Source: Papiliotrema nemorosa (Eukaryota > Basidiomycota > Tremellomycetes > Tremellales > Rhynchogastremaceae). Taken from it: 64,000 nt of DNA. The stretch lies in assembly GCA_032158125.1 (NCBI GenBank), contig JASKOT010000009.1, positions 248,001 to 312,000 on the forward strand, in the 5' to 3' direction. How positions within the stretch are numbered: position 1 is the stretch's first letter; every line of letters starts with the position of its first letter. The position numbers and the translations under genes were made by a program. The notes under the pieces were generated by a model. That model saw nothing but the letters and a program-made list of their open reading frames with translations. It had not been told where the DNA came from and made no database searches. This document shows, in pieces, positions 1-9,633 of this stretch.

Positions 1-1393
1 TCAAGCCTGTCAAAACCTTACTCTATCCTTGAGTCTTTCCAGGATGAAGTTCATGTAAGCGTTGGCCCTGGTCCTCAGCGATATTTCTTGCTATAAGCAG
101 ATACGAACTCTTCTGTAAAGCCCAGACGAATAAAGGCATAGAGGGTGAATGAGGTATCCCGGACCCAAGTAAACCGATAGTCCCTGTGGATCAGCTTACT
201 ATCCTCGAACTCGAACAAGAGTTACCAGTTCCTGGATCCGCCTATGTGCTCTGGCAAAGCGAATGTGGGTGCCGCGACAATCGCTCCCGTCTCTTCGAAT
301 ACCAGCATCTACCTGTCAGTTCCGCCTCCAAAGCACGATCAGCACTCACCTTCAGTACCAGTGCCGACCGGTGGACAGCTTCTCGCCATCGACCTTTGTA
401 CCTGCTTTGACCCACCCACTTTTGCCAAAAGATCGAGGTATCTTTCATTAGATTTTCGAGTAGTTGCTAGCATCAGCGGTGACTCTTTCAAAAATGTGAC
501 TCACCTTGGTCATGATGGGATTGAGAGGCGGTCGGAGGTTTGTGGTAGCCGAGACGAGTACCTGCATGTCCACACCGAGCGTTTTGGCCCGTTCCGGGTT
601 AGGGTTGGCGACTCGTTTGTGCTCCGCGTTCGAGTAAGAGAAATCTCCCGCTTCTCTCAATACAAAGCACACCACTTGGCCTTCTTCCAGCTCGAATTCG
701 GACACACATGCGGGTCCAAGTAGACCTCTCCCTTCAAGCTCCTGCACTTTGAGGCTGACTTCTGGGTCTTTGACACAAGTATCGTCCGACCAGGTTAGGT
801 AACGCAAATCCATGGAAAGGCTAGACGATGTGAACATTGCCTTTTGGGAATTTGCACATCCATTCGGCGCAGAGTCGTCGTCTATGATCTGGTATTCAGC
901 AGAAGTCTTCGGGTATGTTCTGTCACGCACCTCTGTCGTGTGTTTATCTCTGCAATAGTTGAAAGCAGGTGCACACTCCATGCGGAAGGGTACAGTGCCT
1001 CTGATCGATTCCACTTTTCTAATTAACCAATGCAGCGGACCTCGATTCTGACTTCCGCTCTTGTTGGCCTTTTTAGGTACCAACAAGTCGGTGACCATTG
1101 CTACCCCGTCTTCTGACAAGAATTTCGTCACGAGGACGTTCGAGTTCGGTGCATAGGCTTGCTTTGGTTTGTATGCCCAAGTGGGGTTGAGCGAGAAATG
1201 TCCACCTTTGTTCGCATCGACTATCCGGGCAAATACTGACGGACTGTCAAAGTAAGGTAGACACATGGATTCGATGGAAGCGTCCATAGACACCACTGCG
1301 GCTGTTCGAAGGTCCCCGATCAGAGCATGATCTTGGATTCCTGTTGGTTAGGCGGTTTAGTAGATGATCACTTGCCTCTAACTTTGTGCCCAT
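1..1393 (-). CDS. Glycoside hydrolase family 15 protein (trehalase/glucoamylase-like), C-terminal part beyond left edge
   Basis: The spliced minus-strand product starts MGTKLEAR and continues [36 protein letters not shown], then KGGHFSL. This is the N-terminal domain typical of bacterial-type GH15 trehalase/glucoamylase proteins. Later exons give a [17 protein letters not shown] segment, a [18 protein letters not shown] segment, [17 protein letters not shown] and FTEEANAYMNF, all in the order expected for the (alpha/alpha)6 catalytic domain. The first intron (GTGATC donor, CTAACCAACAG end) joins in phase after MGTKLEA. At least five introns are present and the last one visible is open at base 1. 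No signal peptide is seen, so an intracellular enzyme acting on trehalose or short glucans is the likely role. The general-acid region lies largely outside the window. Family call is firm; substrate is not known. Confidence 0.85.
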
Positions 1394-1568
1394 GGGCGTC
1401 GTTGTCTTCTTTGATGGGTATCTGCTGTTCTCTGACCATGTCGAGGTGGATCTATGGGGTAGAATGCTGAACAGCAAGTGGGATACTATGCTACCTACTC
1501 GAGTAGCACTTTCGAGGTTCCCAAATCGGATCTCGCCCGGTGGAGGTCCTCGTGATGTCATACCGAGT

Positions 1569-1574
1569 CACGTG
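1569..1574. promoter_or_regulatory. CACGTG E-box in divergent promoter
   Basis: A CACGTG core inside the palindrome TCACGTGA sits between the GH15 gene and the tail-anchored protein gene, 97 bases before the start codon of the latter. CACGTG is the usual site for bHLH factors such as Cbf1/SREBP relatives. Motif match only; function is inferred. Confidence 0.35.
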
Positions 1575-1670
1575 ATTACCCTTCGAGTAACCGGAGATTA
1601 TGCGTTTATCCGCTTCCTCACCTACTCGAGCAGATACTCTACCTTTAATCCGTACGGCTCTACTCTAGCC

Positions 1671-2638
1671 ATGTCCTTCCTATACCCCTCGGCATTCCCC
1701 ATCGCAGCGCATAGTAGTCGAAGGACAGCTACGCTGCCTGTGCCCATCATCCCTAGATCCCCATCTCCACCACCAGTCTCAGCTCCCCCAGCTCCTTCCT
1801 CTTCCTCCCGTCCTAGACCTGCCCGTGCAGAGTCAAAGCTGGTCAGCTCGGTCCAGAGTTCGTCTTCAACAGCAAAGTGGGTCTAGACTCGCCAACTTTG
1901 AATTTCATGCTGAGTTGCCAGAGACCTACAGTCGGAGATTGAACGGCTCTCAGCTATATGCGACGAGCATGAGCGAAAGATTCGCGCCTCAAGGGTGAGC
2001 TTGTCAACTCGATATCGCGTCCAGGAAGATACTGAGAGCTAGAATTCCATAGAGCATAGACTCTTCGTTGAACTCCCTCATTCTCTCACGAGGCTTAATG
2101 AGATTGACGATAATGCAGAAGTAAGTCCGCAGGTTCCGATGCGCGTATTGACATGTGACAGAGCATGACGGCAGAAATGCATGCCACCATCAATGCTATT
2201 TCCCCGATACTGGATCAAAAGCTTTCCAGCATCATCAAAGCACGTCAAGAGGATGTGGAGACCATGCGAGCGAGAACCACACCTTGGAAGACATTTTTTG
2301 AGGATAAAGAAGGGGAAGGAGAAGCTGCAAGAGGGAAGATTCAGAGGGTGGAAGGGACGGGTTTGAATGATTCGGATGGTTTGGGAAGGATTGAAAGGTG
2401 GGCGGAGGAAGTGGTCAGTCGTCCTTCACACAGATTGTGCTAGTGCAACTGAGACTGTACAGGAAATCTTCTTGACCACGGATATTGTCAGACTACGACA
2501 AGAGTTGTCCCTCAAGTCGATCAGGTCCAGGCGTCGGAGAATCGGTGAGTGATGAATACAAGGTACACATGGCTAAGAGCAGTCTGGATCGTCCTGGTGG
2601 TGGCCTTTGCTATATGGATGGGATGGCTCAAATGGTAG
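1671..2638 (+). CDS. Predicted tail-anchored coiled-coil membrane protein, unknown family
   Basis: Six exons join in frame to about 248 residues. Residues 1-70 are Ser/Pro-rich. Residues 70-120 are charged and helical (DLQSEIERL, CDEHERKIRAS, LTRLNEIDDNAE). A second helical block follows, with an acidic, Gly-rich linker. The last exon encodes a basic patch (RSRRRR) followed directly by one hydrophobic segment, VWIVLVVAFAIWMGWLKW, and the stop. That is the arrangement of a C-tail-anchored protein with a cytosolic N-terminus. The final exon begins mid-codon after a GTGAGT intron, and the phase fits only the membrane-segment frame, which supports the model. Some SNARE-like or organelle-tether proteins look like this, but I see no SNARE layer pattern and do not assign a family. 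Confidence 0.7.
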
Positions 2639-3152
2639 CATTAAGCCATACATGTGGATCACTCGCATGATCTGTCGTCTTGAGTGATCCCGAGTCTCGC
2701 TGAAACTGCAAGCCATGTGAGGCGGCGCAGAGGCGGGGAGGATGAGGCGCTGGACAAAATCTCAATCGTCTCAATCTCATGTTTGGGAACGAGACACAAT
2801 GCAAGGTGGATGAGGATGTTTACAGAGCAGAGATCGGGATCATTACCCTCCCATTGGAGGCGCTCTGTTGATTACTTGTTGCCGAGCATTTCTGGCGTGA
2901 CGATCATCCTCCTCGAAAGCGGTATACAGGTAAGCCTCATATCGTCAACGAAAGGCGGAATTGATGATCAGGTCTGACGGTCCAGCTCCCTCCCGCAGCT
3001 ATCAGTAATCACCCAACGGTCAAGGTGTGAAGGTGAAGCCAAGCAAGGAAGAGCACTATCGTCTGGAGGGTCCGAGGGCTAGGAGGGAGTCGGTGCTAAA
3101 ACCTGAAACGACAATCACGATCACGGACCACCCCTTATACCTCTACCCAACA
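2639..3152. other. Intergenic region without a supported gene
   Basis: About 510 bases hold the 3' end of the tail-anchored gene and the promoter of the Ser/Pro-rich gene. An open frame at 2684-2977 lacks an ATG in good context, splice partners and any recognisable motif, so I treat it as chance. Confidence 0.5.
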
Positions 3153-6100
3153 ATGGTCAAATCTCACCGTTCAACTCTCACCTTGTTCAACCAATGGCCA
3201 AGCTCGCCTCCGCCAAACGAGAAGAGACATGATCCTCCACCGCCATTGATTATCGGTCAACCTGGTTCGCCTGGATCACCATCTCAGCGGGACCCATTTG
3301 GTACGAGCTCGATCCTTCCATCCCCGATCTCATTTTCCCGACCTTCATCTACTGTCATCTCCCCTGCTTCATCGACCTTCAACTCTTCGGCCGCTTCGAC
3401 ACCTCGCATCGTCCTCGCCAGTCCGTCCACCTCGACCATACATTACCTCTTTCCCGGCTCGGAAACCACTCGACACTTGTCCACCGTTGCGGGAGTGACG
3501 CGATCGGGTGATCAAAAATTGACTAGGTCAGGGTCCAGTAGGCAAAAGGAGCAATCCAAACGACCCATCCTCCTACATCGAGGCAGTCACGGACAATCTG
3601 AACGAGAACTAGCGGCCACTCGGAAACTGACCGAAGGGAGTTTCCCTCTTCCCCCAGGTCGTAATACCGCCAAGGAGAAAGTCGCTCCACTTCCACTCGG
3701 ACCTGCAAAACGTATCGTTTCCGGATCCAACGTCAAGCAGAGCGAAACCTCTACTCCCTTGCCGGTCGAAACCCACAAATCCGACCGAAAACTACAGGGA
3801 TCGTACAGTATGAGGACACTGCGCAGACAGCCGTCAATGGCGGATCTGGCAAAGGGTAAGGGTCTGCATGTCGAGGTAGATCCGAAGCCGGCTGGGAGTG
3901 TCCGAGTGCATGGGAGTTCCGTCCTGGGAGAGATCAGGAATCAGCACAAGGTTTGGGTGAGTCGAAGTGGTCCCTGACGGGTATCTGATGTCTAGTTGCA
4001 ACAGCCCATCTCTCCAGTCTCTCCACGGACAGTAACACCTCTGCGACCACCGCACGAGCTGCAAATCGTCCACCATGCTCCTACTCCGATCTACCTTCGC
4101 CGCAGATCACATTCCCTCAACTCACCTCGTCCAGCACCAACGCCTCCTGATCAATCGCCTGTCCTTCCACCGCCAGACTTTGGCAATCCCCTCTCCATCG
4201 CCGATGTCATTCCTAGTCCTTCATTTTCTCACCTCGACTATTCTACCGCTGGCTCGACGGCCGCTTCGAGGCGCAACAGCGCTGCCACCTCGGCGTTTAG
4301 CAAGACTTCCCTCGCCGTCTACCCTACCTCGGCTGGCATGTCTCGAGGAAATACGCGCCGCGGACTAGGATCATACGACTCGGGAAAGGTCAAAGCGAGG
4401 GAGGATGCTGCCAAGCGACTGAATGGAGAGGGACTGATGAGGCGAATGAGCTTTATCAGCAGGAGCACGAGCGTGAAGCGGAAAGAAGAGGACAAGAGGA
4501 GTAGGCCAAGGTCGCAGTCTCTCTCCGTGAGATCTATCCGAGAAATGGGTATATCACCACCTGTGCCTCCTATCAATACTACCAAGGCGTCACCGAGGAG
4601 GCCGTCTGACCCTGCTCGTGGGATATACCTGGGAGATCTCTCGGTCGATCTGGGAGGGCGGTATGGAGTCTCTGCTTCGCCCAACTCGCCCCGGTCCACT
4701 GATACGACGCTATATCCCGACACATCCCCGTCGTCCGCTTTCAGCTCGCTACATCCTGGCTCTGATGCCGAGATTCGCATCTACAGTCGGCCTCTGCATC
4801 CGGCTTTCGCATCGAAAATCTCCATCCTCGCGCCGTCAACGGTGGGATTAGGTTTCTCACCAGTGAGTACACCTGCCTCTTTACCCGAGTCTCTTGAAGC
4901 GGAAGCCATCGACTTGACGGGCACTGGACGCAAGCTTTCGGCTACCGTTTCAGATGCGCCCGACATATCTTCATTGCCCAAAGGCAGTGAAACGAAGGAC
5001 AAGACGCGGTCGGTGCTACTGGCTCAGAATACCTTCTATATCCCTCCGCTTCACAGAAAGCCTTCTTTACGAACCTCAATATCTGCTGGACCCGGCTCGA
5101 TGCGCCGAGCATTCACATCGTCGAATCTACAGGTAGACCAGCAGCCGAGTCTCGCCAAATCACCGTCCATCGTGTCCAAGCGGAGTCGATCGGATTTACG
5201 TACACCCGCCGAGGTTGTACCCGCGAAACGACCCAATACAACCTTTGGGCTTTGTTCACCCCCCGACGCAATCGAGCCCCTACCTCCTGTCATACCAGAG
5301 ACTGAACCCACTAAAGTCCGAAGCAACAAGTCGAGTCCATTCCTCACTGCATCTGCATCACTACGAGTCTTTTTCGGTCGAGAAGGCTTTGTCGCTCGTT
5401 CGTTGTCTTCGGCGTTTGACAAGGATGTCAAAGCTGATCAGACTGATGAAAAGGGCAGATTGAAGAGTCGGATTTCTGCGCCTCTCAGTGCCCAAAAGCC
5501 AGAGGACAAGGACGAGGAAAAGCAATTTAGAGAGAATGTTTTGACTCAGGCGTTGTCACTATCCATGTCATCCAGCTTGAATCGACTAGCCGATCTTCCT
5601 GCGGATACGATCAAGGGGACAAGGGGGAAGACTGGGTCGAAGATGGTCTCGAGTTCCAGTCGACCTCGGTTAGGGATACCCCCGGAATTGCTCTCTGCTG
5701 CCTCTGTCACTGAAATGGGGGAATTGACGGAAATGACGAAGCGTCAAACCTCTAGCGGGACACGGTACAATACAGAAGCGGACGTCAGGCGGTCTAAGCG
5801 GGAAGTGACGCCTTCGGAAGATGGATTGGAGACGCTGGCGGAGATTGGAGAGGCCATGTTGAGGCACGGAGGCGCTATCAACTCGATCGACTCTGGATTG
5901 AATCTGAAAGCGACACAGAATGGACGATTTGTACCTGGTGAAGATGCGCCTGCTGTCCCAATCCTGAGTCCCATCAGAGATCTGGCTCAAATTGGGAAAG
6001 AGGAGAGCATGGCCAGTGCCAGCGTGTAGGTATAGTGGCATCTCGCCAGAGTCTGCCATGCTGATATGATAGGTATTCACACAACGCTCCAACAGCCAAG

Positions 6101-6565
6101 GAATCTCCGCGGACCATTCGACGTCGGTCTCGATCTGAGTCCCCTATACCCGACCTCATTTCCCGTTGGTCCCCTTCCCCAGTGAAACGACCTGCCAAGT
6201 CACCATTGAGGGATATGGCCAAACCGATCATCTCAGCACCCTTGCCCCTGTTCACCCCAGCCAATCCGTCTCGCCTCGGTTTGGGCGCTTTAAACCCCGC
6301 GGCTCAGATTACAATAACAACGACTGTACCTACACCCACACGTGCAGGTACAGCTCGTCCCGATGATCAATCCACCTCGATCTCTGCGTCGTTGAGATCA
6401 CCCACGGCAACGAGCGGTAGTACGAGGACTAGCCCCATGGCTAGGTCTCGGTCGAGGATTCTCAACTTGGTGAAACCTGTCAACAAATCGGTCAAGGAGA
6501 TCTCGAACAAATGGCATCACGCCTCGGTGGGATCGGACGGGGTCACTTCGCCCAGTATGGGATGA
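3153..6565 (+). CDS. Large Ser/Pro/Arg-rich, mostly disordered protein of unknown function
   Basis: The ATG at 3153 begins MVKSHRSTLTLFNQWPSSPP. Exon 1 ends at a GTGAGT donor near 3957. Exon 2 runs to about 6025, and a GTAGGT intron leads to exon 3, which ends at TGA 6563-6565; together about 1,080 residues. The protein is dense in SP, TP and RRxS sites (for example MRRMSFISRSTS and RRRSRSESP), so it is a likely kinase substrate. It has no membrane segment or domain I can name. Short stretches that look ordered are RLGIPPELL, MGELTEM and LETLAEIGEAMLRHGG. Proteins of this type in basidiomycetes are often cytoskeleton or polarity scaffolds, but that is only analogy. The same reading frame stays open for 79 more codons after the stop (see next entry), so the true C-terminus is uncertain. 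Confidence 0.75.
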
Positions 6566-6805
6566 GTGACATCGCCGTCAAACATTTCAATGTCCTTCTT
6601 GAAATCGCCCAAATCGCAGCCCTCTCACCCCAGTCCACGGGAGGGTGGAACGAGGGACGAGCCAGGACACAGTCCTCGAGCTCTGTTGACCGAGTTGACA
6701 GCGAGGGAAGTGGGTGTGGAAGGGGACAAGGAGAGAGCCAAGGAGGAACGAACGAGAAAGGTGCTCAATTGGAGGAAAGGGGTGGGGGAGGAAATCGCAT
6801 GCTGA
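6566..6805 (+). other. Same-frame open continuation after the TGA of the Ser/Pro-rich gene
   Basis: Directly after TGA 6563-6565 the same frame reads on for 79 codons to a second TGA. The composition matches the upstream protein: SP-rich at first, then charged and helical (DKERAKEERTRKVLNWRK, GVGEEIA). Either a phase-0 intron at about 6527-6619 (GTGGGA donor, ATCGCAG acceptor, 93 nt) removes the stop, or the stop is read through or recently acquired. A different join (donor at 6554) would shift into another open frame ending at 6930. Confidence 0.5.
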
Positions 6806-7025
6806 AGACGAGCGCTGCCACAGACTGCGACATTGCTTTGACGGGTGCTTTCGGAGGAAAGGAGGATAGATGGAGGTTGGATATTCAGTCTACGCGGAAT
6901 GATAGTACGATCTTGAATGACCCGGAATGACCCGTAAGAACCGTAAGCGATGTTGAACTACCCGCTCGAATTGTTGGACTAGGACTCCCCCGATGCATGG
7001 AGTGGGATGTAATCTGGCCAAAGAG

Positions 7026-7043
7026 TGAGTCACGCGTGAGTCA
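7026..7043. promoter_or_regulatory. Two TGAGTCA sites overlapping an ACGCGT core
   Basis: The 18 bases read TGAGTCACGCGTGAGTCA: two direct copies of the AP-1/Gcn4-type heptamer TGAGTCA spaced 11 bases apart, overlapping a central ACGCGT (the MluI cell-cycle box core). It lies in the long non-coding stretch upstream of the Zn2Cys6 gene and just past the Ser/Pro-rich gene. Motif observation; binding is inferred. Confidence 0.35.
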
Positions 7044-7847
7044 CCCAGCACATGGAGAGGATCAAAGAACACATGTGGAGGCGCTGAATGGGATCCTTTG
7101 AAAAAGGGATCTCGGGATGAATCGAGAGGATCTATCGTCATTTCGAACGGCAGGACCGGTCGGGTCTCTCGTCTTTGCATTGTGGACACAAACACAAGCA
7201 CGGCGTATGGCGTGCTCGAGGGGTGCGTATGTGTAGTCGCCATGGTCCATCCTCCCGATCGTCAATCTCATTCTGAGCACCACCACTTGGAGATCTACCT
7301 TGACGATCGAAGTCGTGACGAGCCGTGGATGAGAAGAGTTGCCTTTCGTTGCAAGGCATGCATTTAGACGCCGATCGACTCGATGGGGGGTTCCTGAGAG
7401 GAACATGTTTGTCTGTTCAAGCTTGTTTCCTTATGTTGATGAGCGCCACCTCCGTTTCATACTCCTTCTTTTGGCCGCTCACTTTCTCCGCACCCCTCCC
7501 GCAGCGTTGCACCACGGCCAATGGCTAGAATTATATGTACCATGAAGGAATGTCATCCACCTCGTGCTACCTCGACTTCGGAGGTATTTCACGAGGAAAG
7601 ACAATGATCGCACTCGAGTCTTTTGTTGCTGATCCCGATGTATGTCGGGGAGCGGACGGTGCAGATGGTCGGCAAGAGACCGACAAAAGCACATGGTACC
7701 ACCCCTTATGCATCGCTTCCTGACCAATTATCTCTTTTGTCTTATCTATGCACGTTTGTCCCACAGTTGCCAAAATGACGAGTAAGCTTGTCGGCATGCG
7801 TGCCGTGCCGATCCAGATCTGCAGATTCCTACGAGTTACGTGTCGGC

Positions 7848-7862
7848 AGAGAGAGAGAGAGA
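7848..7862. repeat. (GA)n microsatellite
   Basis: An uninterrupted AG/GA dinucleotide run of about 15 bases in non-coding sequence. Confidence 0.8.
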
Positions 7863-8453
7863 CAAGCCCAGATCTGGAATTAACCTCAGGTTATCTACCG
7901 ACTCCCCCTCTATGGCGACTCCGATATCGCCTTGGACGTCGCTCCCTGCGTCGGTAAAGGCTAGCTCGATTTCGACCGCCGGTGAGGCGTTCTCTCACCC
8001 TTGAGGGGTGACGGGATGGGTCAGCGAAGCGCCAAAGACTCACAAGGCTCACCATGACAAGGTTTGCACCATCACCGTCCCAACCCATCACGGACCCCCG
8101 TTTTCCACCCCTTCGGAACCGGTTCGACACTCTTGAGATGCATACAGAAAATACGTCCGAAGTGCTATCCCATAATTACCGACTTGTGCTTCATTCGACT
8201 CGACTCGGAATGCAAGGCGTGATTGCTAAGCAGAAAAATGGTCAAGGTCGGGCCCGAAGGGGCAGAGTGACAGCGAGAGGAGTGGGTACTATGGGGTGGA
8301 GCGTGGCGTCTATGCTCTCTCACCTCTCACCTCTTGCTCTTGCAGCGGTATATCGCGGTGCATAATAGTCAAACGATCAAATCCCCCTGTCACCACGCAA
8401 CATGTACCCGCATGGGTGATTCACTGCCAGTCCAGTGTAGTGGTGTCACTGTG

Positions 8454-8472
8454 TAATAATAATAAAAATAAT
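8454..8472. repeat. (TAA)n microsatellite
   Basis: A short, slightly interrupted TAA trinucleotide run in the non-coding gap upstream of the transcription factor gene; locally AT-rich in an otherwise GC-moderate region. Confidence 0.75.
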
Positions 8473-9633
8473 GAACCGATGATGACTGATACTCGGACTG
8501 TATCGCTTCGCTTCCAACGTCGGATCTGAAAGGGGGTAGAGCCAGTCTATACATATGTACATAGTCCCCCCCTTGTCAATCTCTGGATTGATAAAACCCC
8601 CCTCTTCCACCTTGGCCTACCCGCAACCCCCAACCTCGTTTCAAGTGTTGATCGTCGATCACACAACCCCCCCGCACACACACCACACAGCATAGACACC
8701 CTCCTTGGCACCATTGTGATACTCGTGCTGTGACACCACCATTGCCCATCCCTACATCATCGGAGGCAATAAGCCATCATCCCCCGTCAACCAACCAACC
8801 TACAGCTCAGTCCTCCCCGCGTCGATCTACACTCGACACCACGCGCTACACCCCTCCCTCTCGACCCCTTTCGCCCCCTTCCGCTAGTCCCCATCAGGTC
8901 CCATCAACGGATCGACACAGGAGAGTAGGGCACCAGAAGCAGAGAAGCAAGTCGACAAAGGCGCAGAGCAGAGCAGAGCGAGAGAAGGTGGTTATAAATC
9001 ATCCCCGTCCCCCGGTCTCCGGTCCCCGTCGGTCGACCCCATTATCCTTTCACAGAGTTATAAGCAGACCCGCGCAGCACTCGATCGACCTCGTTCCATC
9101 TGTTCAAACTTGCATTCTCACGTTTATTGTATACATATACACGGCGGTGATCTCACAGTAAAGCAGACATCATGGGTGAGTGGGAATTTCCATCCAGCCC
9201 AACCAACCCCTTCGGCGCTTAAATCTCACCTCGACCTGTGGTGTTGCACCTCCATATCCTCACCCCCAAGGATGATCATAGCTGACGATATGTCTCCCAA
9301 CCACCACTCACTTCGTACTCTTATCTTCCGCATCCACCTATTTCACCCATCCATCTATACACCATCCTTATCTCGCCCGCGGCTGAACCCTCCCATCCGC
9401 CCTCACGACGCACGACCCCCAAATTCATCGATTCACAACCCATTCATACCCTTGTAATACCCATGACAACACCAATCATGGCCTATCCGATCTGAACTCC
9501 TTATCGGGCCGCCGTGAATAAACTGCCACCGTTCTCGACTCGTCAACGTTGTTACGGTTCCTCTTCACAATAACCGCGGAATCACTTTGATTACGGCACA
9601 CCCACACCTTTGACCCAAAAATAAACCACCTCT

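Larger units (their letters stand above)
6806..9633. other. 2.8-kb region with no supported coding gene; promoter and leader of the Zn2Cys6 gene
   Basis: Open frames here are short, lack splice partners and encode no recognisable motif. Bases about 8560-9480 on the plus strand are strongly pyrimidine-rich (runs of CCCC and CT), typical of a fungal 5' leader. A (GA)n run and a (TAA)n run are present. An ATGG followed at once by a perfect GTGAGT donor lies at 9172 and may be the true first exon of the transcription factor. The region could also hold a non-coding transcript, which sequence alone cannot show. Confidence 0.5.

Noticed and set aside
244..723. Open plus-strand frame of 159 codons
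   Set aside because: It is antisense to GH15 exons with clear family motifs; the plus frame shows no motif.
8730..9161. 143-codon Pro/Ser/Thr-rich frame upstream of the transcription factor
   Set aside because: It opens with GTG, lies in a pyrimidine-rich tract that produces such composition by chance, and has no splice partners. Treated as leader.
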